Source of the DNA: Candidatus Gastranaerophilales bacterium
GTDB taxonomy: Bacteria > Cyanobacteriota > Vampirovibrionia > Gastranaerophilales > Gastranaerophilaceae
Direction of reading: 5' to 3'
Length of the DNA stretch: 9,169 nucleotides
Assembly (NCBI GenBank): GCA_947628355.1
Contig: CANQZO010000071.1
Location: forward strand, 1 to 9,169
Of this stretch, positions 1 to 6,835 are shown piece after piece; the stretch's first letter is position 1, and every line of letters begins with the position of its first letter. The notes below the pieces were generated by a model, which did not search any database, was not told where the DNA came from, and worked only from the letters and a program-made list of their open reading frames with translations. Position numbers and translations under genes: made by a program.

Positions 1-408
1 CGTGCAATACAATTACATCCGCTGGTATGTACCGCATACAATGCCGACTTCGACGGTGACCAGATGGCTGTTCACGTACCGTTATCAATAGAAGCTCAAT
101 CGGAAGCAAGAATGTTAATGTTGGCAACAAATAACATTTTAGCACCCGCAACGGGAAAACCGATAATAGCAGCTTCGCAGGATATGGTTCTCGGTATGTA
201 TTACTTGACATTAATGAACAATGAAGAAACCGATAAAGAATTAAAATATTTCTACAGTTTTGAAGATGCAATATCAGCTCACGAAACGGGAGTAATAAAA
301 CTTCATGACAGAATAGTAGTCCGCGATGAACACGGCGAAAGACTGGAAACAACCGTAGGAAGAATAATTTTCAATGAAACGGTAAGAAATTCAATTTTAG
401 CATCGTAG
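1..408 (+). CDS. rpoC1: RNA polymerase gamma subunit RpoC1, C-terminal part (5' end outside window)
   Basis: This is the end of the N-terminal half of the beta' subunit, the catalytic part of DNA-dependent RNA polymerase. The frame is open from the first base and gives 135 residues before a TAG stop. Near the start it carries the universal active-site signature NADFDGDQM, whose three aspartates hold the catalytic magnesium, followed by AVHVPLS, ARMLMLATNNIL and SQDMVLGMYYLT, all typical of beta'. In most bacteria the chain would run on for several hundred residues. Here it stops after GRIIFNETVRNSILAS, and the rest of beta' restarts 22 nt downstream in another frame as rpoC2. That arrangement is known from cyanobacteria and their non-photosynthetic relatives and from plastids. 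An internal ATG at 64 is not the start, because it lies inside the FDGDQM motif. The gene is cut only by the window edge. Confidence 0.97.
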   Translation, partial: RAIQLHPLVCTAYNADFDGDQMAVHVPLSIEAQSEARMLMLATNNILAPATGKPIIAASQDMVLGMYYLTLMNNEETDKELKYFYSFEDAISAHETGVIKLHDRIVVRDEHGERLETTVGRIIFNETVRNSILAS

Positions 409-430
409 TTAAAAGTAAGGGTGAAAATAA

Positions 431-3400
431 ATGGATACATTAATGCATAAAAATACAAAAACATTCGATTTCATCAATGAACAGGTGAATAAGAAATCAA
501 TAAATAAGTTATTAGCACAAGTATACCTTGAATTTGGCGGTGCTAAGACTGCAACACTGGCTGATAACTTAAAAAACTTAGGATATCATTACGCAACAAA
601 ATCCGGTACAACAATATCTATTGCAGATTTGTCGGTACCTGAGGATAAAAAAGAGCTTTTAAATGATGCTGAAAAAGAGATTGAAAAATCAACTCACAGA
701 TATTTAAAAGGCGATATTACCGAAGTTGAAAGATACACAAAAGTTATTGACACTTGGAGTGAAACAACATCAAAATTAACGGAAAGAGTTGTTGAAAACT
801 TTGACAGATTAAACCCCGTATATATGATGGCGTTCTCAGGTGCAAGAGGTAACTTATCACAGGTATCACAATTAGTAGGTATGAGAGGTTTGATGGCAGA
901 TGCGCAAGGACAAATCATTGACTTGCCTATTAAATCAAACTTCAAAGAGGGATTATCAGTTACCGAATATATTATTTCATCATACGGAGCAAGAAAAGGA
1001 TTGGTTGATACAGCGTTAAAGACAGCCGATTCGGGATACTTAACAAGAAGACTTGTTGACGTTGCTCAAGACGTAATCATCCGCGACCACGACTGCGGAA
1101 CAAAACGCGGTATTATGATGACAGATATTTCAGACGGAGAAAAAATCGTTGCTCCGTTAACCGAAAGACTGCTCGGAAGAACAATAGCAGAAGACATAAA
1201 GGATAAAGACGGAAATGTTATAATCCCGGCAAATACAACAATAAACAGAGATGATATAAGAAAGATAAAACCGTTAGATATACATCAATTAAAAGTACGT
1301 TCACCTCTAACTTGCGAACTTGAATACGGAATTTGCCAAAAATGCTACGGCTGGGCAATGACAACACAAAAGCTCGTTGACGTAGGTGAAGCAATCGGTA
1401 TTATTGCGGCACAATCAATCGGTGAACCCGGAACACAGTTAACAATGAGAACATTCCACACCGGCGGTGTATTTAAAGGCGCAGGTGCGATGAAAGAAAT
1501 CATCTCAGATGTAGACGGTAAAATAATAACAAAGATATTTACAAGAGATTTAAGAACCCGTCACGGTGATAATGTTGCAATAACAGTTCAAGAATCCGAT
1601 ATGGAAATCAAATCAGGAAGTAAAACAAAGAAATACCATATTCCGTCGGGTGCAATATTATACGTAAACGAGGGACAGGAAGTTAAAAAAGGCGATAAAA
1701 TAGCAGTTTATGAACCTGTTTCAGGCGGAGACGGAAGCCGTTTAACAGAAAAAGCAACAAAAGATATTACCTCAGATTTATCGGGTGAAATAGTTTTTGA
1801 AGACTTTGTAGCTGACGAAAAGAAAGACAGACAAGGTAACATTTCAAGAACCGCAAGTAAAAACGGTATTGTATGGGTATTAGGCGGTGATGTATACAAC
1901 CTCCCCGGAGGATCAAGCATACTTGTTGAAGACGGCAAAAACGTAAAAGAAGGTGAAAAACTCGCTGAAATTCATATTATATCGGAACACGGCGGTGAAG
2001 TCAGACTTGGCGATAACCTCAAAGTTGAAGATGTAAAATTTGAAGGAAAGAAAATCAAAAAAATCGTTCAAGGTAAAGAACTTACAATTGTTATAGCTTC
2101 AATAAGCGCAGCTAACGCTAAATTTGAACAAACAAAGAAAGAACAAATTTGGACGGTAAATAAGACAGGCGAAAAATATATCGTTAAAGCTCCCATTGAT
2201 ACGGTAGTTGAAAGCGGTATGATTATTGCCGAACTTATGGATGAAGAATATACGGTTCCCTCAAGCGGTGAAATTCGCTATAACGGAGTTGAAGTAGATG
2301 AAAATCAAATCATTACAAAACCGGGCGAAGTAATATTTATTCCGGATGAAATTCATCAGGTAAATAAGGATTCGGCATTAAAAATGGTTGAATCGGGAAC
2401 ATTTGTAACGGCGGGAACTGAAGTTGTAAAAGACTTATATGCTCACATCGACGGTATTGTTGAAATTAAAGAATTTAACGATATGATACACGAAGTTGTA
2501 ATTCGTCCCGGAGAAATATACAATTTAAGCGGAATAGGCGAGCTTAAAGTAGACGAAGGTGAAGTTGTTAAGAAAGGAACGGAAATTGCGCCGAAAATAA
2601 AAGCTAAGGCTGATTCAATCGTTACCATACTTGACAATGAAAAAGATACTCTTGAAATTGACGATTTAGAAGAAGATTTAGGTGTAGCCGCAATAGATGA
2701 AAAATCGATATCAAATCAACCGATACAAATACTGGTAAGACCGGTTCAAAGATTTAATATTGAAACAAAAGACGTATCAATTAAATTCAATTCAACAGAT
2801 GAAGCAATAGATTTGGTACCTGTAACACAGCTTCAATATAAAGACGGAGCAAGAGTAAGAAATCTTGACGGAAGCGTACTTACAAGAACAAGTTTGGTAC
2901 TTCAAATGCAAGGATACTTAAGCCACTTAAAAGGTTTAGTTGAACTTGACGGTGACAACAATTTAAAAATTGTAGTCCTTGAAAATTTAATTGTAAGAAG
3001 AGAAGCAGAGGGGCAATCAAAAACATCAGCTTCAATGCAAACCGAATTACTTGTTAAAGACGGTGAAATTATAGCACCAAAGACCCCTGTTGCCAAAACG
3101 CAGGTACTTGCTATAAGCGACGCTGTTGCAAGCATAAAAGAAAACAATCAGGATGTAAGAAGATTGTTACTTGTATCAGACAGCAGTGAAGTAAAAATTA
3201 ATTTAAAATCAAAACCAACCGTTAAAAAAGGTGATTTGGTAAAAATGGATGCCGTAATATCAACAAACGGAGAAACTTCTGAGTATTCCGGTTTAGTTGT
3301 AAATGTTGATAAAAATACAATAACATTAAGAGTCGGCCGTCCATACTTAATCAGCCCCGGAACAATGCTTCAAGTAGCAAACGGCTCACTTGTAAACCGC

Positions 3401-4279
3401 GGTGATATGATAGCAACCTTAGTATTTGAAAGACAAAAAACAGGTGATATCGTTCAAGGTTTACCTCGTGTAGAAGAGTTATTGGAAGCAAGAAAGCCTA
3501 AAGATTCTGCAGTTGTTGCGGAATATGCGGGTAAAGCTGAAATAGAGATTGAAGATGATGTTCCGCGTTTATATTTAAACGGCGAAAACGGACGTCAAGA
3601 GGTTAAATACTCAATTGATTCAAATATTATCGTAGCAAACGGACAGGATATAAAAGCAGGTCAGGCATTAACGGGCGGGCCTTTAAATCCTCACGATGTT
3701 ATCAGATTAAACGGTGTTGAAGCCGCACAACAATACTTAGTAGACGAAGTACAAAGAGTATATCGTTCACAAGGTGTTGAAATTGCCGATAAACACGTAG
3801 AAGTTATCGTACGTCAGATGACAAAGAAAGTAAAAATCTTAGAATCGGGCGACACGAAATTACTTCCGGGTGAGTTCTTGGAATTAAAAGAAGTAGAACA
3901 AGAAAATGCGGCAGTTAAAGAAGCAGGCGGACAAGAGGCAACCTATGAAGCCGTATTATTAGGTATAACAAAAGCAAGTTTAAATACCGAAAGTTTCATA
4001 TCTGCAGCATCGTTCCAAGAAACAACAAGAATATTAACCGAGGCTGCGGTTGAGGGTAAACGCGACTTATTAAGAGGCTTAAAAGAAAATGTTATTATCG
4101 GTAGATTAATCCCTGCAGGTACAGGCTTCTATCATTTAACAAATGCTTCCGAAGAAAAAGACAGAGAAGCACAAAAACGAGCTTCCGAAAAGAATAACGC
4201 AAGAAAACCATCCGCAATCTTGGAAGAAATAGAAGGAATGTTCGGGACTCCCGAATTAACCGACTATACTATTGAATAA
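431..4279 (+). CDS. rpoC2: RNA polymerase beta' subunit, C-terminal half, RpoC2
   Basis: This 1282-residue protein completes beta' together with RpoC1. Residues 1-120 match the usual cyanobacterial-type RpoC2 opening (YATKSGTTISIADLSVP, EVERYTKVIDTW). Residues 130-230 contain VYMMAFSGARGN, GMRGLMAD and DTALKTADSGYLTRRL around the bridge helix. Four cysteines (C222, C295, C302, C305) form the structural zinc site. The first trigger-loop half, GEPGTQLTMRTFHTGG, lies at 331-346. Its partner, GDIVQGLPRVEELLEARKP, appears only at about 1005, so some 650 residues of beta-rich repeated sequence interrupt the trigger loop, as in the cyanobacterial SI3 insertion. The C-terminal helix SFISAASFQETTRILTEAA starts near 1188. 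The ATG is preceded by AAGGGTGA (417-424) at a good distance. The gene is surely cotranscribed with rpoC1 and ends at a terminator. No key residue is missing. Confidence 0.98.
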   Translation: MDTLMHKNTKTFDFINEQVNKKSINKLLAQVYLEFGGAKTATLADNLKNLGYHYATKSGTTISIADLSVPEDKKELLNDAEKEIEKSTHRYLKGDITEVERYTKVIDTWSETTSKLTERVVENFDRLNPVYMMAFSGARGNLSQVSQLVGMRGLMADAQGQIIDLPIKSNFKEGLSVTEYIISSYGARKGLVDTALKTADSGYLTRRLVDVAQDVIIRDHDCGTKRGIMMTDISDGEKIVAPLTERLLGRTIAEDIKDKDGNVIIPANTTINRDDIRKIKPLDIHQLKVRSPLTCELEYGICQKCYGWAMTTQKLVDVGEAIGIIAAQSIGEPGTQLTMRTFHTGGVFKGAGAMKEIISDVDGKIITKIFTRDLRTRHGDNVAITVQESDMEIKSGSKTKKYHIPSGAILYVNEGQEVKKGDKIAVYEPVSGGDGSRLTEKATKDITSDLSGEIVFEDFVADEKKDRQGNISRTASKNGIVWVLGGDVYNLPGGSSILVEDGKNVKEGEKLAEIHIISEHGGEVRLGDNLKVEDVKFEGKKIKKIVQGKELTIVIASISAANAKFEQTKKEQIWTVNKTGEKYIVKAPIDTVVESGMIIAELMDEEYTVPSSGEIRYNGVEVDENQIITKPGEVIFIPDEIHQVNKDSALKMVESGTFVTAGTEVVKDLYAHIDGIVEIKEFNDMIHEVVIRPGEIYNLSGIGELKVDEGEVVKKGTEIAPKIKAKADSIVTILDNEKDTLEIDDLEEDLGVAAIDEKSISNQPIQILVRPVQRFNIETKDVSIKFNSTDEAIDLVPVTQLQYKDGARVRNLDGSVLTRTSLVLQMQGYLSHLKGLVELDGDNNLKIVVLENLIVRREAEGQSKTSASMQTELLVKDGEIIAPKTPVAKTQVLAISDAVASIKENNQDVRRLLLVSDSSEVKINLKSKPTVKKGDLVKMDAVISTNGETSEYSGLVVNVDKNTITLRVGRPYLISPGTMLQVANGSLVNRGDMIATLVFERQKTGDIVQGLPRVEELLEARKPKDSAVVAEYAGKAEIEIEDDVPRLYLNGENGRQEVKYSIDSNIIVANGQDIKAGQALTGGPLNPHDVIRLNGVEAAQQYLVDEVQRVYRSQGVEIADKHVEVIVRQMTKKVKILESGDTKLLPGEFLELKEVEQENAAVKEAGGQEATYEAVLLGITKASLNTESFISAASFQETTRILTEAAVEGKRDLLRGLKENVIIGRLIPAGTGFYHLTNASEEKDREAQKRASEKNNARKPSAILEEIEGMFGTPELTDYTIE

Positions 4280-4302
4280 AACAACAGTTTCATAAAAAAT
4301 GG

Positions 4303-4340
4303 CAGTAACTTTAAGAAATTAAAGTTACTGTTATTTTTTT
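4303..4340 (+). terminator. Intrinsic terminator after rpoC2
   Basis: A perfect 12-bp stem (4303-4314 with 4319-4330) closes a GAAA tetraloop and is followed directly by TTATTTTTTT (4331-4340). This is a textbook Rho-independent terminator for the rpoC1-rpoC2 transcript. The T-tract ends exactly where the ribosome binding site of the next gene begins. Confidence 0.9.
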
Positions 4341-4346
4341 GGGAGA
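4341..4346 (+). promoter_or_regulatory. Shine-Dalgarno GGGAGA that fixes the start at 4351
   Basis: GGGAGA sits 4 nt before the ATG at 4351. A TTG in frame at 4339 would extend the protein by four residues, but it lies upstream of and overlaps this site and the terminator T-tract. The ATG is therefore preferred, and it gives a normal signal peptide beginning MKKLLFMF. Confidence 0.75.
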
Positions 4347-4350
4347 AACT

Positions 4351-4815
4351 ATGAAAAAATTATTATTTATGTTTACGATTGGGATGATATTACCGTTAGC
4401 CTCTTATGCCGATGATATAGAGGATGTGGAAAAATTTTTTAATGAATATGTAAATGCTGCAAACAACTACAGCAATGATTATTTTAAATATTACAGCAAT
4501 AACGCAAAGATAGTCAGAGTAGTGGAAAAGCCTGACGGAACTGAAGAAGCAGTTAATATCCCGCTTGAAAGGTATAAAAGCGAAGCAAAAAAATCAACAA
4601 AATTAATGAAACTGCGCAAATACAAAAACAAATATTTCAATATAAAAATAACAAGACAAGGAAAAGATTACAAAGTCGCGGCAATGCGAATGCCCTCAAC
4701 CAGTGATTATAAAATACCCGCTCATTTTATAATAGGCAAAGATACCAACGGAGATTGGAAAATCAAGGAAGAATCCATGAATACAAAAGTGCAGAGTTTT
4801 TTGAAAAAAGAATAA
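4351..4815 (+). CDS. Small exported protein, NTF2-like fold suspected
   Basis: I do not recognise this 154-residue protein as a named family. Residues 1-20 (MKKLLFMFTIGMILPLASYA) form a clear Sec signal peptide: two lysines, a hydrophobic core and a type I cleavage site S-Y-A before DD. The mature chain is about 134 residues and lysine-rich. It starts with a helix (DIEDVEKFFNEYVNAANNY), then has a YYSNNAKI segment, a DGTEEAVNIPLERY segment, and alternating strands ending in HFIIGKDTNGDWKIKEES. That order of helix, 'Y...A.I', 'dG....Y' and a terminal strand with W is what NTF2/SnoaL-like domains look like, but this is pattern-based inference. There is no lipobox, so the product is probably periplasmic or secreted rather than a lipoprotein. 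The gene stands alone behind the rpoC2 terminator and converges on the next gene with 4 bp between the stop codons. Confidence 0.82.
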   Translation: MKKLLFMFTIGMILPLASYADDIEDVEKFFNEYVNAANNYSNDYFKYYSNNAKIVRVVEKPDGTEEAVNIPLERYKSEAKKSTKLMKLRKYKNKYFNIKITRQGKDYKVAAMRMPSTSDYKIPAHFIIGKDTNGDWKIKEESMNTKVQSFLKKE

Positions 4816-4819
4816 TTTT

Positions 4820-6334
4820 TTATATTCCTTGTTTGAATTTTTCAATCCACATTTCTACACTTTCACCGTATTTTTTCATACCGCGAAGCATAGCTTCAGA
4901 CAAATCATCAGATAATGAAAGGTTAGTCTGTGCAAGTTTTTTGTCTTTTTCCATTTTTATAACTCCGCCCAAGTCAACGATGTAACCTCCTACTTTAGAA
5001 CCGGAATTATAATCTCCAAAAGTTAACCCTTTAGATTTCAGCCACTCTAAAAATTTTGGACCTGTACTTCTAATTTGTTTATCAGGAGTAATATCTTCAA
5101 CCATTTGCCAAGCACCTTTAACAAATCCGTCATTAACTCTGTTACCGAATGGATTTGCCATAAAAAATTTAGGCACATCTGCAACTTTTTCTAAAGAAGC
5201 CTGTCTTGAAACAGGAATTTCGGCATAAGCACCTTGAGTCCCAGTTAGAAAAGAATCTTTAAAAAATTTTAATATTACAGAGTTATTTGCAGTATCTTTT
5301 AATCTGAAAACTCTGCCGATTTGACCGCTGCCGACATATTCAAGATAGAATGTTTTACCGTTTATTGTAAATTGATTTATTTGTTTAGGATTTACAACCA
5401 ACTGAAGTTTTTCAATAGCTTTTTGAATTTCATCCGTACTTAAGCCTTTAAACATTTCGGGTACTTCATCAACTATCAAAGAAGAACCTGTCTTCGACAA
5501 TTGATTATTAACAGCAATCAAAAATCTGTCAGGCACATCATATTTTCCTTCAAAGAAAGTTCCAAATGCTTTTGTTAATTCATCGGGTGTTAAACTTTTA
5601 TTTTTCTCTAAAAAATCTAATACTTCTTTTTTATCTAAGTCTCTAATGTAGTCTAAATCTTTAATATCAGTTAAAGTATATCCAAAGAATTTATCCTGTT
5701 CAACCGGAATTTCTTTTGATAAATCAATAATTTGTACTTGTTTAGATGCTTCTGCTGCTTTTGTTACAGGGGCACTTGCTTTTTTTGCGGTCTCTGCTGC
5801 TTCATCTGCGGCTTTTTTTGCTGCCTCAGCTGTTTCCTCCGCAGCTTTTTTAGCAGCTTTTATTGCCTTTTCATAGCCGTTTTTTGCTAATAATGTTATA
5901 TTTTTAGTACATTCTTTTCCGTTTTCAATAATTTTAACTAATTTTTCTCCGTTTGCATTCTGAGTGTATATCTTTTGTAATGAATATTTTGCACCGGTTC
6001 TTGAGGAATTTTTAATAATTCCGTTTTCATATTCAAGAATTACTTTATCCCCATTTTTTAAAGTATCTTTAATTATGCCTGTAAATTTTTCTCCGCCTTC
6101 TTTTAAAGATGCCAAACCTTTATCAAATTTAATATCAGATAACTTAACAGCTTGACCTTTACTTGCCTTATATATTGCAATACCGGCTGCTGCTGCAACC
6201 CCAAGGGCAGTTAATGCTATTGTAAGTTTTTTCTTTCCGTCTTTTACTTCTTTCGGAGCTGTTTTTGTTTCCTGCTCTGTTCCTTTAAAACTTTGAATAT
6301 TGGTATTGGCAGAATTAATCTTTGATACTTCCAT
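4820..6334 (-). CDS. Membrane-associated protein with Ala/Lys/Glu repeat and degenerate kinase-like C-terminal domain
   Basis: This 504-residue protein belongs to no family I can name. Residues 1-36 are polar and include a QSFKG motif. Residues 37-55 are hydrophobic (one probable membrane segment or signal anchor). Residues 160-198 are an 11-residue repeat of the AAKKAAEETAE type, a long charged helix. Residues 212-310 look helical. Residues 320-460 resemble a small protein kinase: glycine loop GSGQIG (335-340) followed by V342, a lysine in VILK (K356), a candidate helix-C glutamate (E372), a hinge-like WQMVED (409-414), FGDYNSGS (439-446) where HGDLxxxN is expected, and VDLGG (D454) where DFG is expected. 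The usual His is Phe439 and the usual Asn is Ser446, so activity is doubtful. The start is supported by AAGGAA (6340-6345), 5 nt before the ATG. Lysines flank the hydrophobic segment on both sides, leaving topology unresolved. Confidence 0.85.
   Translation of the reverse strand: MEVSKINSANTNIQSFKGTEQETKTAPKEVKDGKKKLTIALTALGVAAAAGIAIYKASKGQAVKLSDIKFDKGLASLKEGGEKFTGIIKDTLKNGDKVILEYENGIIKNSSRTGAKYSLQKIYTQNANGEKLVKIIENGKECTKNITLLAKNGYEKAIKAAKKAAEETAEAAKKAADEAAETAKKASAPVTKAAEASKQVQIIDLSKEIPVEQDKFFGYTLTDIKDLDYIRDLDKKEVLDFLEKNKSLTPDELTKAFGTFFEGKYDVPDRFLIAVNNQLSKTGSSLIVDEVPEMFKGLSTDEIQKAIEKLQLVVNPKQINQFTINGKTFYLEYVGSGQIGRVFRLKDTANNSVILKFFKDSFLTGTQGAYAEIPVSRQASLEKVADVPKFFMANPFGNRVNDGFVKGAWQMVEDITPDKQIRSTGPKFLEWLKSKGLTFGDYNSGSKVGGYIVDLGGVIKMEKDKKLAQTNLSLSDDLSEAMLRGMKKYGESVEMWIEKFKQGI
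5759..5857 (-). repeat. Three 33-bp in-frame imperfect repeats encoding an 11-residue helix unit
   Basis: Within the 504-residue protein, residues 160-192 read AAKKAAEETAE, AAKKAADEAAE and TAKKASAPVTK, followed by a partial fourth copy AAEASK. Period 11 with alternating KK and E/D gives a right-handed or straight amphipathic helix such as seen in hendecad coiled coils and LEA-like segments. The third unit decays and contains a proline, marking the end of the helix. Confidence 0.7.
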
Positions 6335-6348
6335 ATTTGTTCCTTAAA

Positions 6349-6379
6349 AAATTATTTATATTAAAAGAATAAATAATTT
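6349..6379 (-). repeat. AT-only perfect inverted repeat before the kinase-like gene
   Basis: Arms 6349-6359 and 6369-6379 are perfect 11-bp complements separated by 9 nt. On the minus strand the stem runs into a six-T tract and then directly into the AAGGAA ribosome binding site. It could be a weak terminator after panD or a leader structure. Being entirely A:T, it could also be chance in a very AT-rich 96-bp spacer. Confidence 0.4.
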
Positions 6380-6430
6380 ATATATTTATAAAAAAGAACC
6401 AAATAAAAAAATTGCCAAAGAAAAATATAC

Positions 6431-6778
6431 TTATAAAATCTCATTACAATCATTTAAGTGAACAATAACGGGTTTAAATGTTTTAGATTCCTCTAAAGTC
6501 ATGTGAGCGTATGAACAAATAATAATTTTATCGCCGATTTGAGCTTTTCTTGCAGCCGCACCGTTAAGACAAAAATCTTTTTTACCGCGTTCACCCGCAA
6601 TAATGTATGTTTGGAACCGCTCACCATTATTGATATTTAAAATATCTACCTTTTGCCCCTCGAATATATTGGCTTTTTCTAAAATTTCCGCATCAATAGT
6701 AATAGAACCGACATAATTCAGATTAGCGTCGGTTACTGTTGCTCTATGAATTTTTGCATATAAGAACTCAAGTAACAT
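6431..6778 (-). CDS. panD: Aspartate 1-decarboxylase (pyruvoyl enzyme precursor)
   Basis: PanD converts L-aspartate to beta-alanine in the cytosol, feeding pantothenate and coenzyme A synthesis. The 115-residue chain aligns end to end, without gaps at the N-terminus, with the E. coli enzyme as I remember it. It has KIHR at 9-12 (Lys9, His11) and the self-cleavage pair Gly24-Ser25 in YVGSITID, where Ser25 becomes the pyruvoyl group. NNGERFQTY supplies Arg54, Thr57 and Tyr58, and NGAAAR (72-77) supplies Asn72. All active-site residues I know of are present, so the protein should mature normally. The C-terminus is about ten residues shorter than in E. coli, which is common. No Shine-Dalgarno precedes the ATG. 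Instead, a -10-like box lies 9 nt upstream, so translation may be leaderless. rluB lies 57 nt upstream on the same strand. Confidence 0.96.
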   Translation of the reverse strand: MLLEFLYAKIHRATVTDANLNYVGSITIDAEILEKANIFEGQKVDILNINNGERFQTYIIAGERGKKDFCLNGAAARKAQIGDKIIICSYAHMTLEESKTFKPVIVHLNDCNEIL

Positions 6779-6787
6779 AGTAATTAT

Positions 6788-6818
6788 ATTTTAGCAGAAA
6801 CAAAATTTTTATAATCAA
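6788..6818 (-). promoter_or_regulatory. Candidate panD promoter with extended -10
   Basis: Read on the minus strand, TTGATT (6818-6813) is followed after 19 nt by TAAAAT (6793-6788) immediately preceded by TGC, the extended -10 signature. The box ends 9 nt before the panD ATG, so initiation would be expected only 2-3 nt from the start codon. The spacer is long, so the extended -10 would carry most of the weight. Confidence 0.4.
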
Positions 6819-6835
6819 TTTTATTTAGCTGATTT

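Noticed and set aside
406..431. Frameshift or sequencing error splitting rpoC
   Set aside because: The junction matches the natural cyanobacterial rpoC1/rpoC2 break, the second half has its own AAGGGTGA ribosome binding site and ATG, and both proteins look complete around the join.
694..3147. Several minus-strand open frames of 64-83 codons within rpoC2
   Set aside because: All lie antisense to conserved RpoC2 coding sequence and have low-complexity Ser/Ile/Pro compositions typical of shadow frames.
4801..4845. Bidirectional terminator between the convergent genes
   Set aside because: The pairing is A:T-dominated with a loop of about 29 nt, and no GC-containing stem with a proper T-tract is present in either direction.
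4755..4985. Open frame on the plus strand, 76 codons
   Set aside because: It overlaps the ends of two well-supported genes in other frames, has no ribosome binding site and its product shows only antisense-like composition.
5964..6155. Open frame of 63 codons on the plus strand inside the kinase-like gene
   Set aside because: It is antisense to a longer gene with a good ribosome binding site and has no independent start signals.
6341..6430. Small RNA gene or riboswitch in the spacer between panD and the kinase-like gene
   Set aside because: The spacer is almost pure A/T with one AT-only hairpin and no conserved motif that I recognise.
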